Shown: one piece after another, positions 24,583 through 33,094 of the stretch
How the letters are laid out: the number at the start of each line of letters is the position of its first letter
Numbering within the stretch: position 1 is the stretch's first letter
Assembly: GCA_005888465.1 (NCBI GenBank)
Contig: VAYJ01000004.1
Location: 2,524-38,427 of the forward strand
DNA: 35,904 nucleotides
From: Actinomycetota bacterium
Lineage (GTDB): Bacteria > Actinomycetota > UBA4738
Direction: 5' to 3'
Notes under the pieces: generated by a model
What the model was told of the DNA's origin: nothing
The model's input: the letters and a program-made list of their open reading frames with translations, nothing else
The model's database searches: none
Made by a program: the position numbers and the translations under genes

Positions 24583-26865
24583 ATGGCTGATCGGATGCGC
24601 GTGGTTGGCAAGTCGCTCGCGCGTGTCGACGCGCCGGGCAAGGTCAGCGGCACCGCCATCTACGCGGCGGACTTCGCGCTGCCTGGGATGCTCTGCGGCA
24701 AGGTGCTGCGCAGCACGCTGCCGCACGCCCGGATTACCCGTCTCGACGTCACGCGTGCCGCCGCGCTGCCCGGCGTGCGTGCCGTCATTACCGCTGCCGA
24801 TGTCCCCGACGTGCGCTACGGAGGCGGGCTCAAGGACGAGACGGCCTTCGCGAAGGACAAGGTGCGTTACATGGGCCAGCCCGTGGCGGCGGTCGCGGCG
24901 GCGACTCCCGAGGCGGCAGAGGCGGCCCTCGCCGCCATCGACGTGGTCTACGAGCCGCTCCCCGCGGTGCTGGACCTCGAGGCAGCCCTGGCGCCGGGGG
25001 CCCCGCTGATCCACGAGGCATGGGAGAGCTACACCGCGATTCCGATCCTCCACCGCGAGGGCAATGTCTGCAATCGCGCGCGGATCGTCGCGGGTGACGT
25101 GGAGCGCGGCTTCGAGGAGGCCGATCGTGTCTTCGAGCACCGTTTCCGCACCGGGATGGTCCATCAGGGCTATACGGAGCCTCGCGCGGCGGTGGCGTCG
25201 TGGGACAGTTCCGGACAGGTCACCGTCTGGTCGAACACCCAGCTCCCGTTCGAGGTTCAGAACACCCTCGCCGAGATCCTGCAGATGCCGCCCTCGAAGA
25301 TCCGGGTGGTGGTGCCGGGCGTTGGAGGCGGATTCGGCGGCAAGCTCAGGGTCGGCGTCGAGCACTTCGCCGCCTTTCTCGCAAGGAAGAGCGGGCGGCC
25401 GGTGAGGGTCGCGACGACGAGCGAGGAGGAGTTGACGGCCGCCTACCCGCGGCAGGGCTCCATCGTGGAGCTCAAGACCGGTGTCACGAAGGACGGGCGC
25501 ATCACCGCCAAGGCGGGTCGGATCTGGCTTGACACCGGCGCCTTTGCGGGATCGGGTCCGGGCGTCGCGTCGGTCGCCACCCTCGTTCTCGCCGGTCCCT
25601 ACAAGATTCCCAACCTCTACCTCGAGGGGTTCGCCGTCTACACCAACAAGACGAACTGCGGGTCGTTCCGGGCCCCGTCAGGCCCGCAGGCGAACTTCGC
25701 CGTCGAGTCGCAGATGGACATTATCGCCGACGCGCTTGACCTCGATCCTCTGGAGTTCCGGCTGAGGAACATCGTCCGCGAGGGCGACGAGGGCCCGACG
25801 GGACAGGTGCTCAACGGCGTCGGGCTTGAGGAGTGCCTCTTGAAGGCGACCGCGGCCATCGGCTGGAAGGACCGCCGGCCCGGGCCAGGCCGGGGTAAGG
25901 GCCTCGCCTGCGGCTGGTGGACGACGACGGGCGGCTCCTCCGGCGTCTACGTGAAGATCAACCCGGATGGAACAGTGGCGCTCAATACGGGTGCCGCGGA
26001 GATCGGCACCGCCGCCATCACCGGCGCCGCCCAGGTCCTTGCCGAGGAGCTGGGCATCGACCTCACGGACATCAGCGTGGTGGCGGCAGACACCTTCTCG
26101 ACGCCGTTCGACTTCGGGGCCCAGGGCAGCCGCACGGCCTTCGCCGTAGGCAATGCTTGTCTGGCCGCCGCGGCCGATCTCAAGCGCCAGATCTTCGCCC
26201 TCGCCGCCGGCCAGCTCGGCGTGGAACCGGATGCCCTCACGCTCGCCGACAAACACGTCGCCGCAGACGGCAAGCGGCTCTCGCTCGCGGACGTCGCGCG
26301 GCTGTCACAGCAGACGGGCGGCGGCCTCATCGCCCACGGCACGTTCATCGCGCCACCCACGCCGTACGACACCAAGCGGGTCGAGGGACATGTCTACCCG
26401 GCCTTCCACTCGCCGAGCTTCCATGCTCATGCGGTGGACCTCTCGGTGGACCCGCAGACGGGCGAAGTCACCATCCACAAGTACGTGGTTGCCCAGGACG
26501 TGGGCTTCGCCATAAACCCCACCTACATTGAGGGGCAGATCGAGGGCGGCGTGGCCCAAGGCCTGGGGCAGACGCTCTCGGAAGAGATCATCTACGAGGG
26601 CGGGCGAGTCCTGAACCCGAATCTCACCGACTACAAGATGCCAACCACGCTCGACGTGCCGCGCGTCGAATCGATCCTGGTCCAGCACCCCAGCCTGGTT
26701 GGGCCCCACGGTGCCAAAGGTGTGGGAGAGCCGCCCAACATCGAGCCGCCGGCGGCGGTGGCCAACGCGGTAGCCGCGGCGACGGGAGTGCGCATCACGT
26801 CCCTGCCCATCACCGCGGAGAAGATCGCGCTGGGCCTTGTGGATGCCAGAGCGGGAGGAGCCTGA
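24583..26865 (+). CDS. Molybdenum hydroxylase molybdopterin-binding large subunit
   Basis: About 760 residues, the catalytic subunit of the hydroxylase formed with the two upstream gene products. Landmarks are VDAPGKVSGTAIYAADF at the start, KVRYMGQPVAAVAAATPEAA, GVGGGFGGKLRVGVEHFAAF (molybdopterin contact), CGSFRAPSGPQANFAVES in the active-site loop position (AYRGAGRPE in other members) and GAKGVGEPPNIEPPAA with the probable catalytic Glu. The loop differs from both CO-oxidising CoxL (AYxCSFR) and the common AYRGAGR form, so CO is not the expected substrate; a heteroaromatic or aldehyde is likelier. GGAGGTG lies upstream; ATG 24583 has the best spacing, but ATG 24577 and GTG 24574 are possible. 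Confidence 0.92.
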   Translation: MADRMRVVGKSLARVDAPGKVSGTAIYAADFALPGMLCGKVLRSTLPHARITRLDVTRAAALPGVRAVITAADVPDVRYGGGLKDETAFAKDKVRYMGQPVAAVAAATPEAAEAALAAIDVVYEPLPAVLDLEAALAPGAPLIHEAWESYTAIPILHREGNVCNRARIVAGDVERGFEEADRVFEHRFRTGMVHQGYTEPRAAVASWDSSGQVTVWSNTQLPFEVQNTLAEILQMPPSKIRVVVPGVGGGFGGKLRVGVEHFAAFLARKSGRPVRVATTSEEELTAAYPRQGSIVELKTGVTKDGRITAKAGRIWLDTGAFAGSGPGVASVATLVLAGPYKIPNLYLEGFAVYTNKTNCGSFRAPSGPQANFAVESQMDIIADALDLDPLEFRLRNIVREGDEGPTGQVLNGVGLEECLLKATAAIGWKDRRPGPGRGKGLACGWWTTTGGSSGVYVKINPDGTVALNTGAAEIGTAAITGAAQVLAEELGIDLTDISVVAADTFSTPFDFGAQGSRTAFAVGNACLAAAADLKRQIFALAAGQLGVEPDALTLADKHVAADGKRLSLADVARLSQQTGGGLIAHGTFIAPPTPYDTKRVEGHVYPAFHSPSFHAHAVDLSVDPQTGEVTIHKYVVAQDVGFAINPTYIEGQIEGGVAQGLGQTLSEEIIYEGGRVLNPNLTDYKMPTTLDVPRVESILVQHPSLVGPHGAKGVGEPPNIEPPAAVANAVAAATGVRITSLPITAEKIALGLVDARAGGA

Positions 26866-26871
26866 GCGCGC

Positions 26872-26949
26872 ATGGCCGGCGAAGCCTCCGTCGAGCTGCG
26901 GAGCCTCCGGAAGGGGTACGTTACCCTGCTGCCATCCGCGTTCCCATGA
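26872..26949 (+). pseudogene. Possible N-terminal relic of an ABC ATPase
   Basis: Between the hydroxylase and the LLM gene a 25-codon ORF begins MAGEASVELRSLRKGY and then runs into a TGA. ASVELRSLRK-Y-G is the usual first strand of an ABC ATPase, but no Walker A follows. A small stem GGGTA/TACCC (26914-26926) lies within it. It could be a stub left by a deletion or a chance ORF. Confidence 0.25.
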
Positions 26950-26968
26950 GCTGAGAGGAAAGGCCGTC

Positions 26969-28003
26969 ATGGCGCTCCGCACAGGACTCCTCATGCTGCC
27001 GGCGTACGAGCCGGCCCGGCTGGCCGCGCTGGCTGCGTTGGCCGAAGATACGGGCTACGACGATTTCTGGCTCGCGGACGAGCGCTTCTTCCGCGAGGTC
27101 TACGGGTGCCTGACGCTCTGCGCGCTGCGCACGCGCCGCATCCGGCTCGGCCCCTGCGTGACCGACCCGTACTCGCGACACCCCGCCCTCACGGCCATGG
27201 CCATCGCCACCCTCGACGAGATCTCGAACCATCGCGCCGTGCTCGGGCTCGGCGCCGGCGTGAGCGGCTTCCGCGAGCTGGGCGTGGACGCCAGCCGGTC
27301 GGCCGTGGCCCTCCGCGAGGCGGTGGAGCTGATCCGCCGGCTCCTCGCCGGGGAAACGGTGACGGTGAAAGGTTCCGAGATCAGCTTCACGGGTGGCCGT
27401 CTCGACTTCGCTCCGCCCCGCCCCGACCTGCCCATCTACGTCGCTTCGCAGCGGGCGGGGGGATGCCGGGTGGCGGGCCGGGTGGCGGACGGCGCCATCA
27501 TGCAGGGCGCGCTGTCGGACCCGCTCGTGCGGTTCCTCCGCGAGACCGTCCACGACGCTGCCCGGCAGGCAGGGCGCGACCCGGCTCGCGTCGCGCTGGT
27601 GGCGCGGCTCAACGTCTGCGTCGCCGACGACCGGACGGCCGCCCGCAATGTCATGCGCCCGACCATCGTGCGGAGCCTGAGTGCGCAGCGGCCCGACTTC
27701 TTTACCTTCGCGACGGCGGGGCTCACGCTGCCCGCCGGGCTTCGGGAGAAGGTGCTGGCGCTGCCCTATACGCACGACCCCGCGCCGCTTCGCGCGGTGG
27801 CTCCCGAGGTGCCCGATGAGTTCGTCGACGCGGTGACGCTGACGGGACCGCCCGACGCGATCGCCCCCGAGGTGGTCCGCCTCGCCCGCAGCGGCATCGC
27901 CGAGGTCATGGTGTACCCCCTCGCGCTGGATGGGCGGATCGAGACGACCATCGAGCGCTTCCAGAGCGAGGTCATGCCGCGGGTGCGGGCCGAGCTGCGA
28001 TGA
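26969..28003 (+). CDS. LLM-class (luciferase-like) F420/FMN-dependent oxidoreductase
   Basis: A 344-residue TIM-barrel oxidoreductase of the luciferase-like superfamily (methylenetetrahydromethanopterin reductase-like). Visible motifs are LAALAALAEDTGYDDFWLAD in the first helix and strand, TRRIRLGPCVTDPYSRHP, AIATLDEISNHRAVLGLGAG (cofactor region) and LPIYVASQRAGGCRVAGRVA. The ATG at 26969 has GAGAGGAAAGG upstream and fits the family start (MALRTGLLMLPAYEP). Whether it uses F420H2 or FMNH2 cannot be read directly. It is coupled to the sulfur-carrier gene by ATGA, so it belongs to the hydroxylase operon and may act on the hydroxylated product. Confidence 0.9.
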   Translation: MALRTGLLMLPAYEPARLAALAALAEDTGYDDFWLADERFFREVYGCLTLCALRTRRIRLGPCVTDPYSRHPALTAMAIATLDEISNHRAVLGLGAGVSGFRELGVDASRSAVALREAVELIRRLLAGETVTVKGSEISFTGGRLDFAPPRPDLPIYVASQRAGGCRVAGRVADGAIMQGALSDPLVRFLRETVHDAARQAGRDPARVALVARLNVCVADDRTAARNVMRPTIVRSLSAQRPDFFTFATAGLTLPAGLREKVLALPYTHDPAPLRAVAPEVPDEFVDAVTLTGPPDAIAPEVVRLARSGIAEVMVYPLALDGRIETTIERFQSEVMPRVRAELR

Positions 28004-28230
28004 GCGTGACGGTGCACATGCACGGCAACCTCCGGCGGTTCCTGCCCGAGGGCCGGGACCGCACAGCGATGGAGGTGGCGCCGGCGACCACCATCGAGGC
28101 GCTCCTCACCGCGCTCGGGGCCGAGCGCGACACGTGGCTGGTCGCCGTGAACGGCGCCACCTGCGAGAAGGACCGTGTCCTGCAGGAAGGCGACCTGCTG
28201 GACTGTTTCGAACCCGTCGCCGGCGGATGA
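28000..28230 (+). CDS. MoaD/ThiS-family sulfur carrier protein
   Basis: A 76-residue ubiquitin-like protein. The beta-grasp pattern starts VTVHMHGNLRRFLPEG, continues with TTIEALLTALGAE and VAVNGATCEKDRVLQEGD, and ends in the diagnostic C-terminal Gly-Gly (CFEPVAGG). Such proteins are adenylated at the terminal Gly and carry sulfur as a thiocarboxylate, usually for molybdopterin or thiamine synthesis. Here it is coupled to an LLM oxidoreductase (ATGA) and lies downstream of a molybdenum hydroxylase, with no MoeB/ThiF, MoaE or ThiG gene in sight. It could serve cofactor supply for the hydroxylase or supply sulfur to another reaction of the pathway. Confidence 0.85.
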   Translation: MSVTVHMHGNLRRFLPEGRDRTAMEVAPATTIEALLTALGAERDTWLVAVNGATCEKDRVLQEGDLLDCFEPVAGG

Positions 28231-28241
28231 GGGAGCGTGCG

Positions 28242-28565
28242 ATGAAAGTGCGGTATGTGATCACGACGCTGAAGAAGGGGGTTGACCCCGCCGCCTATGA
28301 GAAGTGGCTGCGCGAGTACGACTACAAGGTGGCGAAGACGCTGCCCAGCATCGTCAGCTACACGACGCACCGGATCGAGGGACCCATCAACGGGGCCGAG
28401 GACGCGGGCTGGCACTACATCGAGCGGATCGAGATTCGCGACGCCGAGCAGTACCAGAAGGACCTCGCCTCGCCGGCGGGGCAGGAGCTGATCCGCCAGC
28501 TCTACGAGAACTACCTAGAGCGGCCGAAGAATATCTTCTTCTGGACGGAGCCGATCGATGAGTAA
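28242..28565 (+). CDS. Small dimeric alpha-beta barrel protein, REDY/EthD-like
   Basis: A 107-residue cytoplasmic protein. MKVRYVITTLKKGVDPAAYE, then YKVAKTLPSIVSYTTHRIEG and AGWHYIERIEIRDAEQYQKD show the beta-alpha-beta pattern of ferredoxin-like dimeric barrels. It resembles REDY (HapK/RedY) proteins, whose exact chemistry is poorly known; EthD-like or monooxygenase-type small barrels are alternatives. The ATG at 28242 has GAGGGAG upstream; ATG 28227, which overlaps the sulfur-carrier stop, is a second option adding five residues. Its place in the operon suggests a role in handling an intermediate. Confidence 0.7.
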   Translation: MKVRYVITTLKKGVDPAAYEKWLREYDYKVAKTLPSIVSYTTHRIEGPINGAEDAGWHYIERIEIRDAEQYQKDLASPAGQELIRQLYENYLERPKNIFFWTEPIDE

Positions 28566-28590
28566 TCCCGAGGCACGGAGGAGGCCCAGC

Positions 28591-30213
28591 ATGAGCAGGC
28601 GGATGGATCGCCGGTCGTTCCTGAAGGTCACCGCGGGGGCGGCCGCGCTCGGCGGCGCCGCGTTCCCCCCGCGCCGGTCGGAGGCCCAGGACAAGCGCAC
28701 CCTCGTCGTCGCGTGGGATACCGACATCGACACCCTCGACCCCGCCCACTTCAAGGCCATCGGCGGCTACGTCACCGTCGCCAACTGCTACGACACGCTC
28801 ATCGGCTGGAAGGTCCGGCCCATCAAGGACAAGCCGGGGTTCTTCCGCTCCCAGCCCGCCGAGTGGGAGCCGATGATCGCCGAGTCCTGGTCGACGGAGC
28901 GGGACGGGGCCACCCTCGTCTTCAAGATCCGCAAGGGCGCGAAGTTCCCCAGCGGGCGGCCCGTCACCGCCCACGCCGCCAAGTACTGCTTCGATCGGGG
29001 CCTCCAGTCGCCCGGCTACATGCGCCTCGTCATCCCGAGCTTGATCCAGGTGGGCTCGCCCGACCAGTTCGAGGTGCGCGACGACTACACCTTCGCCATC
29101 AAGATGAACGCGCCGAGCCCGATGGCCCTGGACGTCGTCACCCTCTCGAACAACGCCATCATGGACCCCGAGGAGGTCAAGGCGCACGCCACCAAGGACG
29201 ACCCATGGGCAGGAGAGTGGATGAAGCGCAACGTGGCCGGCGTCGGCCCCTACCGCCTCGCCAAGAACGAGCCCGGCGTGGAGGTCGTGCTGGAGTCGAG
29301 CAAGGGATACTGGCGGCCGGAGCCGTACTTCCAGCGGATCGCCCTCAAGTTCGTGCCCAACGAGGTCGACCGGGTGCTCCTCCTCAAGAAGAAGGCGATC
29401 GACATGGTCGTGGGCCGCCCGGGGCTCTCGCCCAAGAACGTGAAGAGCCTGGAGGCCGAGCCCGGGCTCAAGGTCTTCCAGGTCCCCGACACCACCTGCC
29501 ACTGGCTCTGCATGAACGGCAGCAAGCCGCCCTTCGACAACGTGAAGGTGCGGCAGGCCGTGAACTACGCCATCCCCATCCAGGCCATCCTGCCCAACGT
29601 GCTCTACGGGTACGGGACGCAGATGAAGAGCCCGCTCCCGCACCTCACCCCGGGGTACAGCGGGACGCTCTCGCCGTACAAGTACGACATCGAGAAGGCG
29701 AAGCAGCTCATGAAAGAGGCGGGCGTGACGGGGCCGATCGCCGTCGACCTTGCCATCCGCGTGGGTTTCACCACCCACGAGGCGGCCTCGGTCTGGATCC
29801 AGCGCGAGCTGGAGAAGATCGGCTTCAAGGTCAACATCGTGCGCGAGACGGACGCCACCTTCCGCCAGGTGGCCATCAAGGGCGGCCACACGCTCTCGAT
29901 GGAGTCGTTCCAGTCCTGGGTGAACGACCCCTGGTACCACCTCGTGTTCAACTTCCACACCAAGTCGAAATTCACCAACGCCTCGCTCTACTCGAACCCG
30001 GTGCTCGACAAGCTGATCGACGAGAGCATGCACGAGACCAACCAGGAGAAACGCCTCGGCTCCGCCCTCGTCGCCCAGAAGATCCTCATCGACGACGCGG
30101 TGTGGGGCTTCCTCTGGTACGACAGCTGGACGCGGGTCATGAAGGCGGACTTGAGCGGCATCGAGAAGCGCTGGGACACCTTCGAGCGGTACTACGCGGC
30201 GAAGCGCACCTAG
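28591..30213 (+). CDS. Dipeptide/oligopeptide-type ABC substrate-binding protein, Tat-exported
   Basis: A 540-residue family 5 binding protein. The N-terminus MSRRMDRRSFLKVTAGAA is a twin-arginine signal (RRSFLKV) with a hydrophobic stretch, so it is probably folded before export. The mature part has WDTDIDTLDPAHFKAIGG, VFKIRKGAKFPSGRPVTA and VKVRQAVNYAIPIQAILPNV, all typical of DppA/OppA-like proteins. The start at 28591 is supported by GGAGGAGG; ATG 28558 would put a charged stretch before the Tat motif. It feeds the permeases at 30265 and 31281. Family 5 proteins also bind opines, nickel complexes and small organics, so the ligand need not be a peptide. Confidence 0.92.
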   Translation: MSRRMDRRSFLKVTAGAAALGGAAFPPRRSEAQDKRTLVVAWDTDIDTLDPAHFKAIGGYVTVANCYDTLIGWKVRPIKDKPGFFRSQPAEWEPMIAESWSTERDGATLVFKIRKGAKFPSGRPVTAHAAKYCFDRGLQSPGYMRLVIPSLIQVGSPDQFEVRDDYTFAIKMNAPSPMALDVVTLSNNAIMDPEEVKAHATKDDPWAGEWMKRNVAGVGPYRLAKNEPGVEVVLESSKGYWRPEPYFQRIALKFVPNEVDRVLLLKKKAIDMVVGRPGLSPKNVKSLEAEPGLKVFQVPDTTCHWLCMNGSKPPFDNVKVRQAVNYAIPIQAILPNVLYGYGTQMKSPLPHLTPGYSGTLSPYKYDIEKAKQLMKEAGVTGPIAVDLAIRVGFTTHEAASVWIQRELEKIGFKVNIVRETDATFRQVAIKGGHTLSMESFQSWVNDPWYHLVFNFHTKSKFTNASLYSNPVLDKLIDESMHETNQEKRLGSALVAQKILIDDAVWGFLWYDSWTRVMKADLSGIEKRWDTFERYYAAKRT

Positions 30214-30264
30214 ACGTGGGTGATTCCCGCCGGGTGGCCCGGGCCGCCCGGTGGGGCCTCGTAC

Positions 30265-31281
30265 ATGGGATTCGGCCGGTACGTCCTCCAGCGCCTGCTC
30301 CTCGTCATCCCGACGCTCTTCGGGGTGACGCTCATCGCGTTCACGCTGACCTATCTGTTGCCGGGCAACCCCGCCCTCGTCAAGGCAGGAGCGCTCGCCA
30401 CCCCCGAGCACGTGGCGGAGATCGAGCGCCGGATGGGGCTTGACCGACCCGTGCCAGTCCAGTACTGGCGCTATGTGACCGGCCTCCTCCGCGGCGACCT
30501 CGGCGAGAGCTCCTCGACCGGCCGCCCCGTGCTCGAGGACTTCCGGCAGCGCATCCCGGCCACCCTGGAGCTGACGCTGGCCAGCCTCATCGTCGCCGTG
30601 GCCATCGGCATCCCGTTCGGCGTACTGTCCGCCGTCCACCGCGACACCGTGCTCGACCACCTGAGCCGCCTCCTTGGCGTGGGAGGGGTGGCCATGCCGA
30701 GCTTCTGGACGGGCTTGCTCCTCCTCTACGTCTTCTTCTACCTGCTCGGGGTGGCACCGGCGCCCCTCGGCCGCATCGCCGCCGACGTCACGCCGCCCAC
30801 GCGGATCCTCGGTCTCTATGTGGTCGACGCGCTCCTCACCGCAAACGGGACGGCCCTCGTCTCGAGCCTCCACCACCTCATGCTGCCCGCCCTCACCCTC
30901 GGCTTCGCCGTCATGGCGCCCCTCACGCGCATGGTGCGGGCGACCATGCTGGAGATCCTCGAGTCCGACTACGTGACGGCGGCGTGGGCGGCGGGACTGC
31001 CTCGGCGCCGGGTCATCTACGGGGACGCCCTCCGCAACGCGCTCATCCCTGTCATCACGCTCCTCGGCGTCATCTTCGGCTTCCTCATGGCCGGCAACGT
31101 GGTGGTGGAGATGGTCTTCGCGTGGCCCGGGCTCGGCCACTACGCGGTCACCTCGCTGATGACAAAGGACCCAGGGCCCATCCAGTCCTTCGTGCTCTTC
31201 GTGGCCGTGATGTACGTCTTGGTCAATCTCGGCGTGGATCTGCTCTACGGCCTCGCCGACCCACGGATCCGGCTGCGCTGA
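30265..31281 (+). CDS. dppB: Dipeptide-type ABC permease DppB
   Basis: A 338-residue inner-membrane permease. It starts FGRYVLQRLLLVIPTLFGVT, the standard DppB/OppB N-terminus. DYVTAAWAAGLPRRRVIYGD with ALRNALIPVITLLG is the coupling loop, and VVVEMVFAWPGLGHYAVTSL follows. I chose ATG 30265 because the preceding in-frame codons (from 30220) are not family-like. The stop base overlaps the first base of the next ATG (31281). Confidence 0.93.
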   Translation: MGFGRYVLQRLLLVIPTLFGVTLIAFTLTYLLPGNPALVKAGALATPEHVAEIERRMGLDRPVPVQYWRYVTGLLRGDLGESSSTGRPVLEDFRQRIPATLELTLASLIVAVAIGIPFGVLSAVHRDTVLDHLSRLLGVGGVAMPSFWTGLLLLYVFFYLLGVAPAPLGRIAADVTPPTRILGLYVVDALLTANGTALVSSLHHLMLPALTLGFAVMAPLTRMVRATMLEILESDYVTAAWAAGLPRRRVIYGDALRNALIPVITLLGVIFGFLMAGNVVVEMVFAWPGLGHYAVTSLMTKDPGPIQSFVLFVAVMYVLVNLGVDLLYGLADPRIRLR

Positions 31282-32114
31282 TGCGCTGGCGCCGCCTCAC
31301 GCGAAACCGGCTGTCCTTCGGCGCCCTCTGCGTCATCCTCGCGGTCACGCTGACGTCGCTGCTCGCGCCGTGGGTGGCGCCCTACGACCCCGACAACCCG
31401 GACGCCGAGGCCACACTGGCGAGCGTGTCGATGCGCCATCCCCTCGGCACCGACGTCTACGGCCGCGACCAGCTGTCGCGCGTCATCCACGCCGGCCGGA
31501 TCGATCTCCTGGTCGCACTATGCGCCACGGCGATCGCGCTGACCCTCGGGTCGGCGCTGGGTGCGGGGGCGGGCTACCGTGGGGGCTGGGTGGACCAGCT
31601 CGTGATGCGCAGCGTGGACGCGATCATGGCGTTCCCCGCCTTCATCCTCGCCATGGCCATCACCGCCGCGCTCGGGAACAGCATCGCCAACGTGGTGGCC
31701 GCCATCGCCATCACCCATGTGCCGATCTACACGCGGCTCATCCGCGGGGAGATGCTGAGGGTGCGGGAGACGGAGTACGCGGAGGCCGCGCGCACGGTGG
31801 GCAACCGCCCGCACCAGATCGTGCTCTACCATCTCCTGCCCAACTGCGTCCCGCCGCTCGTCGTGCAGGCGACCCTGGCCATGGGCTTTGCCATCCTCAC
31901 CGTGGCCGCGCTGTCCTTCATCGGCCTCGGCATCCACCCCCCCCAGAGCGAGTGGGGGCAGATGACGGCGGAGGGCGCGGGCTACGTGGTCTCCGGCGAG
32001 TGGTGGCTCGTGCTCTTTCCCGGCTTCGCCATCATGCTGACCGTGCTCGCCTTCAACCTGGTGGGCGACACCCTGCGCGACCTCCTCGATCCGCGCATGC
32101 GGGGGGTGCGGTGA
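31281..32114 (+). CDS. dppC: Dipeptide-type ABC permease DppC
   Basis: A 277-residue permease pairing with DppB. It shows RNRLSFGALCVILAVTLTSL at the first span, LAPWVAPYDPDNPDAE and HPLGTDVYGRDQLSRVIHAG (the DppC hallmark), the coupling loop TEYAEAARTVGNRPHQIVLY, and a C-terminal LVGDTLRDLLDPRMRG. The ATG directly follows the DppB stop and the GTG of the ATPase overlaps its own stop. Confidence 0.94.
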   Translation: MRWRRLTRNRLSFGALCVILAVTLTSLLAPWVAPYDPDNPDAEATLASVSMRHPLGTDVYGRDQLSRVIHAGRIDLLVALCATAIALTLGSALGAGAGYRGGWVDQLVMRSVDAIMAFPAFILAMAITAALGNSIANVVAAIAITHVPIYTRLIRGEMLRVRETEYAEAARTVGNRPHQIVLYHLLPNCVPPLVVQATLAMGFAILTVAALSFIGLGIHPPQSEWGQMTAEGAGYVVSGEWWLVLFPGFAIMLTVLAFNLVGDTLRDLLDPRMRGVR

Positions 32115-33094
32115 CCGACCTGCTCGAGGTCCGCGATCTGACCGTCCACTTCGACACCGAGGCCGGGCTCGTGGAGGCCGTGGACGGCGTCACCTTCAAC
32201 GTGCGATCGGGGGAGATCCTGGGCGTGGTTGGGGAGTCCGGCTCCGGGAAGTCGGTGACAGCCCTCGCGCTCCTGCGGCTCATCCGGCCGCCGGGCCGCA
32301 TCGTACAGGGCGCCGTGCGGTTCGAGGGCACGGACCTTGTTGGGCTGTCGGAAGACGAGATGCGCGCGGTCCGTGGCACGCGGATCGCTATGGTCTTCCA
32401 AAGCCCCCGGACGGCGCTGAACCCCGTCCTCACCGTCGGCCGGCAGATCTCGCGCCTGTTCGAGCTGCACCAGGGCGCCTCGCGCGCTGAAGGGCGGACG
32501 CGCACCATCGGGATGCTGAAGCTGGTCGGGATCTCCGAGCCCGAGCGCCGCGCTCGGCAGTACGCCCATCAGCTCTCCGGTGGAATGTGTCAGCGCGTGA
32601 TGATCGCCATGGCCCTGGCCACCTCCCCGCGGCTCCTCCTCGCCGATGAGCCCACCACCGGCCTCGACGTCTCTATCGCCGCCCAGATCCTCGAACTCCT
32701 CCGCGACCTTGGCCGACGCACGGGTGCGTCGATCCTCCTCATCACCCACGATCTCGGCGTGGTGGCGGAGGTCTGCGACCGGGTGGCCGTGATGCATGCA
32801 GGCCAGATCGTGGAAGTCGGCGCCGTGAGAGCGATCTTCGCGCGCCCACTCCACCCCTACACGCAGGCGCTCGTCCGCTCGATCCCGCGGATCGACCGCG
32901 ACGTGACGATGGAGCCGATTCCCGGGATGGTGCCGTCGCTCCTCGCCCCGCCGCCCGGCTGCCGCTACGCCGACCGCTGCCCGCGCGTGCTCGACGTCTG
33001 CCGGCGTGACCGGCCGGCGCCGCGCGCGGCCGCCCCTGATCAGGAAGTCGCCTGCCACGCCGCCGAGGTCGAGGATGCCCCTGCTCGCGGTTGA
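32111..33094 (+). CDS. dppD: Dipeptide-type ABC ATP-binding protein DppD
   Basis: A 327-residue ATPase. Walker A is VVGESGSGKSVTA, signature LSGGMCQRV, Walker B LLLADEPTTGLDVS and the H-loop LLITHDLGVVAEVCD. The C-terminal oligopeptide-transporter extension contains the Cys-rich stretch GCRYADRCPRVLDVC, which binds an iron-sulfur cluster in some homologues. The GTG start overlaps the DppC stop as GTGA. The C-terminal codons overlap the start of the second ATPase by 20 bases. Confidence 0.94.
   Translation: MTDLLEVRDLTVHFDTEAGLVEAVDGVTFNVRSGEILGVVGESGSGKSVTALALLRLIRPPGRIVQGAVRFEGTDLVGLSEDEMRAVRGTRIAMVFQSPRTALNPVLTVGRQISRLFELHQGASRAEGRTRTIGMLKLVGISEPERRARQYAHQLSGGMCQRVMIAMALATSPRLLLADEPTTGLDVSIAAQILELLRDLGRRTGASILLITHDLGVVAEVCDRVAVMHAGQIVEVGAVRAIFARPLHPYTQALVRSIPRIDRDVTMEPIPGMVPSLLAPPPGCRYADRCPRVLDVCRRDRPAPRAAAPDQEVACHAAEVEDAPARG

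Noticed and set aside
24583..26865. Aerobic CO dehydrogenase (CoxL form I)
   Set aside because: The active-site loop reads CGSFRAPSGPQ rather than AYxCSFR, so CO oxidation is not supported despite the CoxMSL-like gene order.
26914..26968. Possible TPP-type riboswitch (CTGAGA string and small stem) before the LLM gene
   Set aside because: Only the short CTGAGA string is present; the paired helices and the second conserved core motif are missing.
28387..31140. 917-codon open frame on the minus strand
   Set aside because: It is the antisense shadow of the small barrel protein, the binding protein and dppB; composition is Arg/His/Glu/Asp-rich low-complexity with no family motifs.
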